From Xenoacremonium recifei (taxonomy: Eukaryota; Ascomycota; Sordariomycetes; Hypocreales; Nectriaceae), in assembly GCA_012184525.1 (NCBI GenBank), contig WOFQ01000016.1, positions 1 through 64,000 of the forward strand: a stretch of DNA of 64,000 nucleotides. The letters run 5' to 3'. The notes beneath the pieces were generated by a model. It worked only from the letters and a program-made list of their open reading frames with translations. It was not told where the DNA came from and did not search any database. The first letter of the stretch is position 1. Each line of letters opens with the position of its first letter. Positions 20,883-33,996 of the stretch are shown piece after piece. A program made the translations under genes and the position numbers.

Positions 20883-23410
20883 CCGGCGCCTTGGGCCAGA
20901 TCGAGGAGCAGCCACCTCCCTCCTCGCGCGGCAGGACGCAGCCGATGCCAGTGCCAGTGCGTGGCTCCCGAGCTGACTCGCTGACACTATTAATTCCGCG
21001 AAACAATAGTCTCAAAAATTTGATGCTGCCAGGCCCTTTCGAGACCATCGCTATCGCTGCGACTGGAATGGACCGGTGGGCACGACCACGCGTTCCCGCT
21101 CAGGGGCTTGTCCCGGGACACTTGCACGCTTGAGGCTTGGGTCGGAAATAAGGCTGCTGGGACTTGGAGGTGAGGCTCGGGGTTCCCCTGCGCGCCTGGC
21201 CAGGGGACTTCAGGCTAGACGGCGAAGCGGCATGGGGAGGGCTTCACGTTCTAGCTGCGTTGGGATAGTTGTCGGCGCCGGGGGCATGATGTCTCGGCAC
21301 GACGGCTGTGGTTGAGTCGCCCATGTGAATGGTGTCAACTGTCAAGGCCCCCCGGGAGATTGGGCGGTGCTTGGCGTATGGGTAAGTATAGAACGTGGCC
21401 AGTGACTGGGCTTGCAGAGTAGATGCCTTACAAGTACAAGGCTTGCAAGCATAGCGATGTTTGCTCTGATCCATGTGCTTCATGTTTGCTCCGACGCATG
21501 TCGGCCTCGGAGCCTCGCCGCTGAAGGTCGACTTGAACCGACACTGAGGAACTCCGATCGCCAGGGTCCTCCAGCTCAGGTCCCCACTGACACGCTCCGG
21601 CTCTTATCTGATCAGCAGGCCATTTCTAGAGGCGAAGAAGCTGTTCTGGACTCTCTGGAGGCCTGGCATCCACGTACGTTGTGTGGGTAGGCCTGAGCCG
21701 CTGTGCCGGTATCTCGAGAGCGAGGGTGGTGATGCTGGCCTTGACAGCACAGAATTTTCCTTATCTCGATCTTCGTCCACCAGATATCATGGTGAGCCTC
21801 CAATAGGAGTGCGACACCAAGCCATGCTATCACTAGTCTCAGCATTCAGATTTGCCATTAACCCCTCAACCACCCAACCCGGTGGAAGAATTTTGCATAC
21901 GTACGTTGTCTGGGGACAACCAGAAAACCACAACTTCAGGAATGAGGATCTCATCGGCAGTCCATGAAGCGCCGTTCCTGCATCGTCAACTGCAACTGCC
22001 GGCTGGGCCTGCGATCACTAGTTCTTCCTCCCACGATGCAGATCCAGCTGCTCCATTGTCAATTCGCATGAGGCTCTGCCATCTGCATCTTCTCCTGGCC
22101 CAGACCACATCGGGACTCTGCTGACAGCCCGCTAGCTGGTGTCGATCGCTGGTGGCGTTCGCGGCACTGGGCTGCGCCAAGTGGTCTAGAGCGTCGGCAT
22201 AGCCATCTGGCCTCACGCCGCTGAACTCTGGCCGCTGGCAGCATCACTATCGACTCTGACGACATGGAACCCAAGCAAGCCACAGCGCGGATGTGAGGAC
22301 AGCCGGACCAGGTCTCGGGAACAGCGGTTGGCGTGGGTCGATTGTTCTGTCTGCGCCGCCGAGCCAAGCCGGAAGCCGTCGATCGGGAACTCGCTCGTCT
22401 CGTGGTAGGCGAGCCCTGTGAATTCAAGCTTCTTTTCTAACAGCATGAAAACACAATTTGGGATCTGGGGAACTGTGTTCAAATCGGGTGCGATTGTCGC
22501 CTCCTGCATGGGAGCATCGCCTGAGCGTTTTTTGAGTGCGGATGTGATGCAGGGATCTAGGAAATTAAACTGCAACGCCCAGGATCACGGCCAAGAGCCA
22601 ATCGCCGGGTCTCATTAACGCGCGCCTGGACTTCCTTATCAACGTGGGCTTTGAATCATCAGATGTAGGTGCCCAGAAACTCGCAACTACTGGCTGTGAA
22701 CCTCACAACGCATAATGGGGCTTTTCAGGAAACTTTCAACAAAGCAACGTAAGCTTTATCGGACGAAATGACATGGAGAGAAGGATTTCATCGCAACATT
22801 CGTGCGGACCATATTTGAGTGTGGATGCACAGTAAACTCCGGAACGCACAGGGGCAGGGTACAGTACGGAGCAGCGTTGCATCGATTGTTAGGTTGAGCC
22901 AAGGGCTTACCTCCTAATACCACCTCAATTTCGTCCTCTCCCATGATCAAACACCTACTCTTTTCGTATATGCATCGCGAGATTCCTCAAGCTTGGCATA
23001 TGAGTCTGGAAAGGGCTTAGCCTTGGCTCCTCATCGCCCCCGCGATAGCTTCATCCTCTCCCTTCCCGCATTTCAGCTGCTCAGTATAGTTTCAACTAAC
23101 CGAATGGGGGTGAAACTAAACCACAGGCTGCGTCATCTCAACTACGTCCCGTGGCTACGCATTCAGAAACATTTACGTATGTTATGGGGTTTCCGCCACT
23201 TTCACAATCGACTTGTGCAAACAAGTCCAAGACATGGTTCAGACTAGCCACCCTTTGTAATTGATCTCGTCCTAGTTTCCTCGATCGACACGTAATATCG
23301 CAAGGTGTCTCTCGTTGAGTTTAGAGATAACAAAAATTTGCTCTTGTCTGAGACTATGGACAATCATCACGATTGCAAAAACTACCCAAACCACCTCCCT
23401 TGAAATGTCA
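20883..23410. other. Long gene-poor region (about 2.5 kb)
   Basis: Only short, overlapping open frames without motifs occur on both strands. Base composition is not strikingly AT-rich, so it does not look like a RIP-degraded transposon. I cannot support any gene here. Confidence 0.55.
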
Positions 23411-26400
23411 TCATAGTGGCCCAATCGCTTGTAGGCTTGCTCCTTTTTGCATGCGCCGACTTAAAATATCCACTGTTGAATCTTGCATCTTAGACTTCTC
23501 ATCGAGAATCGGGTTTTTGAGATCTTCCTCCTTTGCGTAGTCCAGCGGAGTGTTGCCCAGATCATCACAGGAGTCCACTGGTAACCCTATAGTAGCGCAT
23601 AAAAAATCGCAAACACCTTCGAATAGATTTTTTCGGAGGGCAAGGTGGTGTAGAACTGTTCGACCTCGACAGTCTCTAGCCAGGAGGTCTACACCTTGGG
23701 CGGCAAGCACTTGATAGTGGCCGAGGCCTGAGAACGGATGCTGTGCCGCAATGTGGCCAAGATTGAGCCCTCCCTTGTCGATAACAAGCGGATCTGCACC
23801 TTGACGGAAAAGAAACTTCATCAGCGATGGCCCAATGTTCACAATACTCATGCCTGACCAAAGGCCAGATGCAAGAGGCGTATGCCCCAAATTATCAAGG
23901 TCATTGAGCCCAACCCCCCTTGACAAAAAAAGCTGCACGCTTTCTGGGGTAACTTCCAGACCCCCACGCAAAAGATGATGCAAAACGCTCCTATTCATTG
24001 CATCTTTCGCAAGCAAGTCGGTACTTTCAGCTTTGCTTATTAGAAACTCGAGCAGTTCCAAATTTCCAACTGGAGCTGCATAATGAAGAGCATTCCGTCC
24101 CGCCTCGTCGCAATCGCCGATTTTGGCACCTTTGCTGAGGAATATGTGTATCTCTTTCAAGGAACCGGCTTGGCAAGCAAGATGAAACGGCGTCTGACCA
24201 GCCGAGTTCTTCAAAAGAGCGTCTGCGCCATGCTTTAGAAGCTTCTCGACAACATCAGAGCATGCATATTGCTTGTACGGTAGAGCGTGCAATGGAGCAT
24301 CGCCATCGACATCCTGGATATTGCAGTTCGTTGACGGGTGGCATAGGAGCATATCGAGAACAGCTGATCTCTTAGCTTCCATCCGAGCAAGCGTATCCTG
24401 ACACTCTGCGTTGTTCGGATCCCACCCGATAACATCGAAGCCATTCTCCATCAGCAGAAACTCATCGTTCCAGGCATCTCTCGACCCACGTTCGCCGAAA
24501 GGACCCAAGACTTGTCTTCGTACTGCGAGGTGTAGAGGTGTTTTCCCCGATGGGGACAATGCCACTGGACTAGCCCCTTGTTCAAGAAGAAACTTGACCA
24601 TTTTACGTGATCCAAGCATGCTCGCATAATGCAAAGGCGTAAAGCCAGGTCCAAGCGGCGGATCTGGATCTGGGAATTTTCGGGTAACAGGAATATCGAC
24701 TGGAACACCACCATCGACTAAAACCTTTGCGATGGCCAATTTCTCTTTCCCTGCGGTCACAGAAAAGTGCAGGGGTGTCAAGCCGTCAAACACCACGTCC
24801 CATTTCGCTCCACGTTCTAAAAGCAGCTCAACACAGTCAGTCCATTGCTTATACACAGCATAGTGCATCGTTGGCATCATATTGCCAAGGCGGGCATCGA
24901 CATCCCGGATTCGATCAAGGAGCCACCAAGCTACAGCGTGGTTGGATTGAAAGAACGCGTGATATAGGCATCGCACAATAACATCGGGGTGCTCCTCGAA
25001 CAAGCGATCAACAATCGAATCAACCCTAGAGGTAGAACAACACGCATGCAGGACCCAATTTCGACTGGTATACGGGAGGAGAGTCTTTTGGACTTTGGGT
25101 CTGAAGAAGTCGTCCCATACAGGATCCTGTGAATTTTCCCGGTTGTGTTCACCTACAATAGCCAGATGCGTAACGCAAGCGATGGTGATATCATCTTGGG
25201 CATGTGGGAACCATTTATCGTGTGTTCGTTGAAAATATTCCTCCGTGGTTTTATGGACCAATCTAATGATACCATGAACTTCGCCCACTCGGTCTATTGT
25301 TGCCAGGCCAAGACAAACGGAAACCATGTCATCAATTTGTGGCATGTTTTCCTCGTCGAGCTCGGTATCGCCCTCCTCAAGCGCGAGGGCATGCTGAAGC
25401 ATCGTGGCAGTAAGTTCCTCCTTTGCATGAATGAGCCATGTGAGCACCTGCTTAGCAAGCTGAACTTGATCTGGGTTCTGTCGCTCGATGCGCTCCATTG
25501 CATTATCATATGCTAGGTCGTACGCCCCAGAACCTGCGGGAAGCCTGGCAAGCGCATTACGAAGGGCCTTTGGCGATCTCTTCCCAACCAGTGACTCGAG
25601 GTGAAGTTGAGCAAGTAGAAAACTGTGTAGTCAATTAGGATATTTTTGGAAGACAAGGTGTCGGAAGCTGTCAGGTGTCACTTACATGCCATCGGCGGAT
25701 GCAGTGATCGACTTTCTAATCTCTTCTTGCAGATCCTGGCGCAACTGAACAAAAGATGGCAATCGAACTATATTTCCATCGGTGTACAGTTGGATATCCT
25801 CATTTGAGGCCTTGACTTCCACAGACAGGCCGTTGGTAAATCGATTGGTGATTTCCGGTAATAGTCTCGATGTAGCAAAGATATTGATGTCGTTCGAGGT
25901 TTGAAGACTGAACAGTTCGTCTAACACTTTATGGCGGCCGTCATTTCCAATTTGACACTCATCTAGAGCATCCACCAACACGAATGTCCTGGAATAGAAT
26001 CCGGAAACTTGCTTAAGAGCCTCAGAAATCTCATTTGTAGGTGGCCTTCGGGATCGCCCATGTCTTTCGTATAGTCTCTCTATGGCATCAGGTAGATGGC
26101 TGTGGCCTTGACTTAATTGCTTGAGAATGCTGAGTAAGAGATCTTGCGCTTTCTGCTCGGCGTGTTTCTGAAAGTTGCAATAGCAATAGGCGATACCAAC
26201 AGTATCGTCATATTGAAACCGAGTCCTTAGCTCATCGACCACGATTGACGTCAGAATAGTTTTACCGACCCCTGGTATTCCCTGGCATAGAAGCGTTCTT
26301 CTCTTATTTGTAATCCAGTCCATCAGCTCTGAAGATTCCAGGAGCCAACGTCCGGTTCCAGGCTGGCGTCGACGGATGTAATCATCCTGTTGTGTCGCGA

Positions 26401-26962
26401 AATCGGCGTTGGTAAGCCATTCCAGAATTTCCTTGTGCCTGATTGTCTCGACCTGAGCTTTCTGCTCTTGTCGTCCATCTCTAATTTCTTTCAGTATGAC
26501 AGACCCTAACGTGACAGCATCGATGGCAACTAGACGATTCAAGAGTTGGCATTGTCGGCTAAGATTTTGGACTGCTTCCCGCGTCTTGGAAGCTAGAAAG
26601 GCGCTTTTTAGCCTTCCCCATCCTATGCGATGTCCTTCAGCCCTTTCCCGAAGGGTAGCAAGCGTTCCTTCTAACTCTGTTCGACAAGCGGTAATGAGCA
26701 ATTTCGTGTCTGTAGCGGGAGCCTCGTCTCCCAACTGTGACAAGACCGCGGAGTGATGGCCCTCGAAAGCATTGATAAAATCCTTATTTAGAACAAGATT
26801 GGTGTTTACTTCGGAAAGAACTGTTTTGAGGGTCTGAAGCTCGGCTGCAAAGACCTTGACCTCATCAGGTGCGTCTTTCCAGTCGAGGCCAAATTGGACG
26901 CTGACCTGTATGAACTGAGCTGCAACCCCGAGAAGCCCGATGATGCCGAAAGGGTCCGGCAT
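23411..26962 (-). CDS. STAND protein: Helo-like N-domain, NACHT, ankyrin repeats
   Basis: Two exons (26962-25685 and 25633-23411) encode about 1165 residues. The N-terminal 200 residues begin DPFGIIGLLGVAAQ and resemble the fungal N-terminal domain of STAND proteins (Helo-like). The NACHT NTPase follows: Walker A GIPGVGKT at about residue 250 and Walker B FVLVDALDEC at about residue 325. After a helical arm (LVHKTTEEYF) come about 11-12 ankyrin repeats, with repeat cores such as GLTPLHFSV, GFTPLHYAS, GKTPLHLAV, GQTPFHLAC and GRNALHYAA. Such NLR-like proteins are signalling switches in fungal non-self recognition and programmed cell death: the repeats sense, NACHT oligomerises, and the N-domain executes or signals. 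The ATG at 26962 (MPDPFG) is preferred over one 8 codons upstream. The repeats are divergent from each other, so this gene does not show the near-identical repeats of fast-evolving het loci. Confidence 0.9.
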
Positions 26963-27866
26963 AATGATTGATACAAGTCCATACAAGGGAGGTTTGTTGA
27001 TGCTTCGAGGCCCGAATTTGGCTTTGTCTTGAAGAGCTCAACTGTTGATGTTGTGGGCATAATGCGAAAGGAAAATGAGCTGACGTGCAGCACGGCCATT
27101 TGAGAGCGGCGGGGTTCAGCTCCGAAACACCCTGGTAGGTCTGCTTATCAGTTTCGGGAAACATTGAGACGATAAATTTTCTTGATTATTACGCTGGAAA
27201 GCAAGTTCGAGCCATGTGAATTTCTTCTAAACAGATAAAGAGTCAACTTCTCCGATATTCCCAACATCAGGTCTAATTTCCTCGCTGGCTCCTCGCCGAA
27301 CTGGACTACCTTCCCCGCAACCGACAGCGAGAGTTATGCCAGAGCCCTAGAGAAATTAATCGGTAGTAATCCTTGGAAATTTCCACAACCAGAATTTATA
27401 GAGCCTGACATCTCCACCTTCTCACGGAATGATCTATTCCGCTTTTGCCACTGCTATTTTTGCAGCCGCACGAGGCCTGGCCAGGTCAGAGCTCCCAAGC
27501 CGAAGTACGAAGTAGCAACAAGCTTTCATTTCCAGGGAAGAATGCGGAGATTGGGTTGGCGCCATCCAGAGCCGATACCCAAAATCTCCACCGAGCAACC
27601 GGGGAGAAGGATGCTACATCACGTGGAGCTCAGCTGCTATCATAGATCGTATTTCGTATCAGTGAACAACAGGAGTGCTGATTTGAAGAGACGCGAAGCT
27701 CGGTGAGAGTTTCGAGATTCCTTGTTTTCTCGTCAACATGCATACACCACGTGCGCCAAAGGCCTGTGATATATAATTCAACACTAACTCCATCCTACAA
27801 ACACCGTCACGATGGATCGCTCTCACTCATGTCGACACTTTTGTCTAATATCGGTGGCTGGGCAAC
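26963..27866. other. Intergenic region between divergent genes
   Basis: This is a 0.9 kb region shared as upstream sequence by the STAND gene and the gene starting at 27867. Short open frames are present but none is convincing. Confidence 0.5.
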
Positions 27867-28903
27867 ATGTCGAAAGCCACAGGTGATACAGAAGTGAAGG
27901 TCTGCGGTTCAAATCCCTCACCAGTCAAGACACTTCAGATCTATCGCCGACTTGCCTTCGGTCGAAAACATCTCTTTGCTCCGTCTGCCACAGAACCAGC
28001 AGAGTATTTCCTGATCAACCCGATTCCTCACAAGAAAGCGCAAGAATGGCGGCCAGTATTCTACCGCGGTGACAACCCCAAATACGACTCAGAAAGTCAC
28101 AAGATTGCTCGTGCTAGAAGGACGGCTATATGGAGCTCTTTTCATATTGAACTTGGGGATGGCGTTCACGAGGTGCTGGAGAACAGACGCCGAATGCGGG
28201 AACGGAAGATGTACCAAATTGGACAAGGATTTCGCAAGTTCTTTTGTATGTCTCCTTCGCCTCCGAAGAAACCACTCGAAGATGTGCAAGAAGTTCAGGG
28301 ATTTGTCATGGTTCTGAAGTTGCGAAGAGCAGGATTCTTCACAAGAACCTTGAGGTGGGAGCTGGGAGGCCAGAAGTACAAGTGGTCTGGGACGCGAAGA
28401 TTTTTGCCAGATTGGTCAAGCCGAATGAAGGGCATTTCTCATGATCTGAAGGTAAATATCCTTTAGAACTACAAGAGCTTTACTGATGAGCATGTTGATA
28501 GCTTGTCGACTCACATGGAAACATTGTCGCAACCATTGAAAAAGATCGATGGGCCACCTTCAGAAAGGCTATAAAAACGGAAGAAACGGCAAACAAGAGC
28601 CGATCGGTCCTGGGGACATTGAAAATTTACTCGGGTTCGCCTCTATCTGCTACAGCTTGCGACGTCAGCGAAGTCAGTGCAAGCACTAAACGTTCCGTCT
28701 CGGCGAAGATGGATGACATGCAGGATAAGTTGAAGGGCAAAGTCAAGTTGATGAAGAACGTGAACCTTGCTGGACCTCATTCTGGGGACCTCCTAGAAGA
28801 AGCAATTGTTTTTACTTGTTGGATCGCTCTTGAGTCGGAACACAGACTTCGGTATAAAATCTTTGATGTCATTAGGGAAGTTGGAGAGAATGTCGGAGGT
28901 TAG
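27867..28903 (+). CDS. Conserved-looking fungal protein, possible tubby/LURP-like fold
   Basis: Two exons (27867-28453 and 28503-28903, approximate) encode about 328 residues. I do not recognise a certified domain. The first exon has RRLAFGRKHLFA, then EWRPVFYRGDNPKYDSE. The middle shows alternating beta-strand-like segments with WELGGQKYKWSGTRRFLPDW and, across the intron, a block VDSHGNIVATIEKDRW. This beta-rich pattern with a (GNIVA) strand is reminiscent of fungal proteins with a tubby C-terminal or LURP-one-like barrel, but the match is weak and is my inference. There is no signal peptide or membrane helix. It is divergent from the STAND gene. Confidence 0.65.
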
Positions 28904-29323
28904 CAAAGGGCCAGGACAGTCGAACCTCAACTGGAAGGTGTACAACAACGGCACAAGTTCAATCTACTGGCAAGTCTATTCTCCTGTAAGAACATTATCC
29001 ACGTCTCATCGTTCTAAATCTGCGTAACCTTGTAATACCACATCTATGACCCCAAGGGCTCGTCACTTCGGCGCGGGCAAATTATTTCGGATATTGATCT
29101 TCAATTATCTAGTCTCTTTTATATACAGAGTATTTACTTCGCCAGCCACGTGTTGGCCAGCTATTGAACTTTGACCTCCCACCATTTGAGGTTCTGATCT
29201 ATAGGATAAAACGCCATCGTCTGGGTTTGAACCGAAAGTACTGCGCCAACTCCAGTTTCCATATCATGTCAAATGAGAATACCGTTGCTCCCTTCCTTTT
29301 TTTCCCAATTGATCGACTCCCAA
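28904..29323. other. Intergenic region
   Basis: There are 420 bases between the 3' ends of two convergent genes. I see nothing to annotate. Confidence 0.5.
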
Positions 29324-30466
29324 TTAATATGAAGTACTCTTTCGTCGGACTTTCAGACCGATGTCCTCGGTATATGACACTCGCCGATGAGGGCAAACGC
29401 TGGATGTACTGTCGACACGCGTCGCTGTACCCTCCTCGGCTTCCCCAAGAGAGTTTGAAAAGGTACCCTCAACTATCAGACCACAGTTCTTGTCTCTGGC
29501 AATCTTGGCGATGAGGTCTGCCATCGACATTTCGATGTTGAGCTTGACTGTGTATGCAAGAGGATGAAATTGCATGTACCTACAGTCAATGGCGATTAGC
29601 GGGCTTGGGAAAACAAGAAGAGTGAAGTCATATCGAATCCACATACACAAATGTATTCCTGAGACTCATCATGGAGATGATCAGGACGTCCATGCTAAGT
29701 GAGAAGCCAATGATGAACATGTTGAAGTGGACCAGCCTCTTGTACTTCGTCAACCCAGAGTCGATGAGGCTGCACCGTACGATATGAATGAAGTAAAAAT
29801 TGAGCGATCCGTCGACGAGGAGGTAGATGACCTTTTCGCATCGATCCCACCACGAGTTGATCCAGATGTATCGCTCCGAGATTTGAAGCCGAGCCGGGAT
29901 CCAAATATTGTAAACACTGATGTTGACCGCCGTGATGAGTGTCGCAACGCCAACCTTTAAACGCCATGCCTTTTTGGGGTCGTTGAGCAAGATTCGACAC
30001 CGATTGACAATGATTTGCAAAAGAAATTGGACTTGAAGTGCCCAAGACGTTACTGTCAGTCAGGTGAGTCAGTACGGTCGAGCCCACGGGAGAAAGGAGA
30101 GCATGGTGGGTAGTGCATACAAATCGTGAAGTAAAAAACGAAGCTACAATAAGAAGCGGTCAGCGCAATTCGAGTTGGAAGGTTAGAGAGTATCACATAC
30201 CACGGGGGTATATAGCCGAGCAAGTGGAAAAAGCAGAGGAGTGCGAAGGTGAGGCAAGCCAGAAGCTCCAACCAGATCATCCAGACGTACGCGTTGCGAA
30301 AGATCCCTCGCCCGTGCCGCCGGTACACCTGGGTGGTTTGCTTGACGGCTGTCCACACCGTCAACCATCCAAAGCCGATAGTGAAGCCCCAGGCAAGTGA
30401 AGCGATGATGAGGTCATGTTCGGTCACTTCCTGGAGGACGAAGTGAGGGGACAGGAGGGTAATCAT
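29324..30466 (-). CDS. Fungal integral membrane protein, about 7 helices
   Basis: The gene has four exons as I read it, with introns near 30205, 30060-30115 and 29580-29645; the internal boundaries are approximate. The product is about 320 residues with roughly seven hydrophobic helices. The first pair is LIIASLAWGFTIGFGWLTVWTAVKQT, followed by a helix with WLELLACLTFALLCFFHLLG, a block QLLLQIIVNR-like (LQVQFLLQIIVNRC), NISVYNIWIPARLQIS, WDRCEKVIYLLVDG and FIIGFSLSMDVLIISMMSL. This order matches a conserved, uncharacterised family of integral membrane proteins in filamentous ascomycetes. The cytosolic C-terminal tail carries SLG, EEG and polar residues. The function is unknown, and a receptor role is sometimes suggested for such seven-helix fungal proteins without evidence here. 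Confidence 0.8.
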
Positions 30467-33018
30467 CGACGCTCAAGCCCAAGGAACGTCGGTGCGATTT
30501 CACATAGTTGTTTGGACACGAGATTTTTGAAGATCCAGACGACGCAGCTGGCCCGGCGAAAAATGCATGGGCCAGGCCAGTTAGTTATGGATAAAAGCAC
30601 GCGCGGAAAGCAGGGCGAGCCGGGGAACCGAGTCGACGGTTGAGGTGGCTTGTCTTAGCATCATTGCAGGCGGAGAGTGAGAGAGCTAGGGGGCTAGAGG
30701 CACTAGACGGGGTTGATCGACGGGATGCTACGAAAGGCTATTTGCATGTCCCCAGGCCGCGCTGCAGCGTCGATGCCATAGGAGGGCCTTGGACAAGGAG
30801 GAGAGTCATGAAGAGCTTCCCCCAGAACCGACTCAACCGCTGTACCAGAGCACCAGCCCGGATCTCGGATCGACAAAGAGGTCACCGCTCTGGAGACTTC
30901 CCGGGCCTGCCTCCCCATCGCTCCCATGCGTCGCCACTAACTGGTCTCGACTCAGCCAGTCGTCAAGAGGCACGAGTCACGCCTGGGCGCCACTTGCTTC
31001 ACCCCGCAAAACCTCCATGAGCTATGACTAAAGATCCTTGCCACGATGCTTGCTCACCGGCCTCTCGGGTCGAGCCCCAGCGTTGTGCCGGCTGAAATCC
31101 GTGCCGGGCGGTCGTCCATCTACCGTTGACGAGAATGACCGTGCGGGGTAGAGACTTGCTAGCGAGGCGACTCTGGCTTGGGACTGGTTAGGGGGCTGAC
31201 CAGCGCAAGGTTCTTCCAGACAGCCATGTCCTCGTCCGAAGTGACGCTACCGCTCGGAATGGGATTCACCGCCGTATGCGTAAGCCTGCTCCTGGTTGGC
31301 GAAATGGCATCGGGGCAATGCTAACCCGTCCTGTGTGCCATCCATCAGCTCCCCCTTTTCACCAATGAGGGCGCCCAGCGTAAGTTCCAGCTGGGAACAC
31401 CGAAGGATCGCCACATGAGGTGACATGCTTCGAGGCGCTCAATCACATGGCATGGCTGAAGCATGGCTGATGTGTGTGCCTCAGTAAGTTCACCCAGAAC
31501 ACTTAGAGAAGCTTCTGTCATTTCGGAGGTCTATCCGGACCAAGATCCTGCTTTTTCTTGAGATCACATCTGGACGGCTATGCCACGGCCTGCACGTTTC
31601 AGATGGCGTGAAACTGATGAAGCCATTCGAGGTTTGATTTAAGACATCGGCACGGAACCGCGCTGACCGCTAAAATCTGGAGATTAGTAGCAAACAGCCC
31701 AGTCCACGATTGTCAAGACTAAGATCGAAGAGCCAGAACGGTCTCAATTGGCAACGGACACTGATGCAGTAGTGCAAACCGAAACGGAAAGCCCATTCAC
31801 TTGAGGCAACAGGCTAGAATGTCTCGGTGCTGTCGCCGCTTAATTGTTACCCGTACGGCACGATGGCGATCGGAAAGTGGGAGAATCACATGTGGCAAGA
31901 GTCCTGCGCCTCTCTCGCACCTCTGCTGAAGGAACCTGGACGAGAACTCTGAAGACCTGTCAGGATCTCGCTTTCGAGTGCCCATATCGATGGTTCCTTG
32001 GCATACTACATTGAAGCTTCTCATCCTTGTGAATTGCCTTGGCAGCAAAGCTTTTCTCAACGTGCCTCGATCAACTACCGTGCCGAATCCTTTCCCGCCA
32101 TGACGACCAGAATCGCGGGAGGACTCAGATCGCCGCGCTTGGACCGAAGTTTCCGCTCACTAAACAGCGATCGTCCCCGCATCTGAGGAAAGATGACGCT
32201 CGGCATCTGATACGCGCCCAATTTGCAAAGTATTAAGGTTTACGAAGCCGGGCCAAGTGGGACGAGGCGGGATGAACCGGTGAAAACGCTCTCGGTGAGG
32301 GCTCGGGTTTCAGTTAGGATAGGTAGGGAGGCTTCCCCGTTTATAATCCCTCACATTGCGAGTCATGGTAAGAAAAAGCACCGAGAGAGGCAATACGAAG
32401 CGGTGAGGGTGTTGAGGAAGTGTCGAGAATGGCAATCCGAATTCACGTGTATGGAGCAGTTAGGCTCGCACGAGGAAGAATGTCGCTGCTCTGGAGGTGG
32501 AGGTTAATCTAGATCGAGGGGAAGCTTTGGCCAGCATGTGAAGCCTAGAAGTAACAAGATATGGTTATTACAGTATGGCTAGTGCTTCTTTGCCCCAGGG
32601 AGCAAGACAAAGCTGTCTAGGTAAGGTTGCAACACTGCCAGGCCCTTGAGACGCGGGGTTATGCTTGGCAGTAAACGAATGCATGTTCCCTCCCTTTCGT
32701 GAAGTTTAGGCATTGTCACACTCTAGACTATTAATGGTAGGATAATTTTTACATGTGATCATAGGCGGATTGAAGGGGTCTTCCGTGTTTAGCATGCTTC
32801 CCAGCTGGTGGTCACAAATGAGACTCAAGCCCGGATAGCAGCGGCATCATCTCGGTAGGGACTCGTTTTACTTCACAAATATATTTGAGACTGATGAAGA
32901 AGTCTACTTCATCACAGTTGGCTTCAAACCCCATGACAAAAATGTGTTTCCTACACTCTCACGATCAGGGTCTCATACAAAACCTGAGGCCGGCGGTTCA
33001 TCGTTTCCTTTCCAACTT
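30467..33018. other. Long gene-poor region (about 2.5 kb)
   Basis: No open frame here shows a recognisable domain or plausible exon structure on either strand, and I see no tRNA or transposon signature. Confidence 0.55.
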
Positions 33019-33996
33019 CTAAAGCTTAGAATCCGCTTGGTACTTGACCTCAATGGTATAAGCCGGGTCGTAGTGCATGTCCCAATACCCATCCCAGATA
33101 GCCTGCGTGACCGGTCCGACCTTGCCATCCTTGATGGGCTTGCCATCAAGAGACGTTATAGGCATCACACCGCCAGCAGTAGTCGACATGAATATCTCAT
33201 CAGCTTGATACGCCAGATCGACTGGAATAACTTCCTCGTAAACCTTGATTCCTTTCGCCGCTGCCACATCAAAAACACTCTTGCGCGTCACGCCCATAAG
33301 ACAACCACGGTCAGGCGTGTAGAGCGCACCGTCCTTGACCAGAATGACATTGAAACCTGATCCTTCCGTCAAGTTGGCGTCTCCATCAGTGAGGAAAGGG
33401 TATTGAGAGCCCCGATCCTGAGCCTCGTGCATGCCACGGACCAGATCTCCCCATTGGAGGTTCTTGACGGTGGGGTCGAAAGCGCCCGGGGGAGTCCGGC
33501 GGACGGTCCGGGCGATGATAGCGCTGCCGCCGCCAAACTGCATCTCCGGCTCCATCACCCAGACATAGGGCAGGATGAACATGTACAGATTATTGACGAT
33601 CTCCTCGGGTTTGGACTCGCGCACGCCCTTGAAGCCACGGGTTACGATGATCTCAACGAAAGCATCTCGAATGCCGCTCTGAGACACCATGTCCAGAAGG
33701 ATCTTCTTGACCTCCTCCGCAGGGAGAGGGAGCTGCAAGCGAATCTTCTTGCAGCTGTTGCTAAGTCTTGCAATGTGGTCGTCGAGTCGGAAGAACTTGC
33801 CGTCCCAGACGGCTGGTACATCGTAGGTGAGATCGCCATGGAGAAACCCCTGCTCATAAATAGGGATCTTGGCCTCATAAAAGGGCACGAGCTCTCCAGC
33901 GACCCAGGCTACTCCATTGGCGAAAGGGTGAGTGCTCTTTGCAAGCACGGCTTGTCGGGCCTTGTACCCATCAAACACTTTCTGCATGGAAGTCAT
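33019..33996 (-). CDS. Class IV (R)-selective amine transaminase-like protein, peroxisomal SKL tail
   Basis: This intron-less gene encodes 325 residues of the fold-type IV PLP aminotransferase family. It strongly resembles the fungal (R)-selective amine:pyruvate transaminases: MTSMQKVFDGY start, GFLHGDLTYDV, RDAFVEIIVTRG, RRTPPGAFDPTVKNLQWGD with the PLP lysine (VK), FLTDGDANLTEGSGFN, and the C-terminal TTAGGVMPI. The last three residues are SKL, a canonical PTS1 signal, so a peroxisomal location is likely. The family reaction transfers an amino group from an (R)-amine or D-amino acid to a keto acid; the natural substrate is unknown. The ATG at 33996 was chosen because the family starts at this methionine. 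The gene is divergent from the D-amino-acid oxidase gene, with 598 bases between them. Confidence 0.92.
   Translation of the reverse strand: MTSMQKVFDGYKARQAVLAKSTHPFANGVAWVAGELVPFYEAKIPIYEQGFLHGDLTYDVPAVWDGKFFRLDDHIARLSNSCKKIRLQLPLPAEEVKKILLDMVSQSGIRDAFVEIIVTRGFKGVRESKPEEIVNNLYMFILPYVWVMEPEMQFGGGSAIIARTVRRTPPGAFDPTVKNLQWGDLVRGMHEAQDRGSQYPFLTDGDANLTEGSGFNVILVKDGALYTPDRGCLMGVTRKSVFDVAAAKGIKVYEEVIPVDLAYQADEIFMSTTAGGVMPITSLDGKPIKDGKVGPVTQAIWDGYWDMHYDPAYTIEVKYQADSKL

Noticed and set aside
20883..23410. Possible genes or a degraded transposon in the gene-poor region
   Set aside because: No frame shows a domain, target-site duplication, terminal repeats or RIP-like AT enrichment; I found nothing that supports a feature.
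30467..33018. Possible coding sequence in the gene-poor region
   Set aside because: Only short frames occur on both strands without splice logic or motif.
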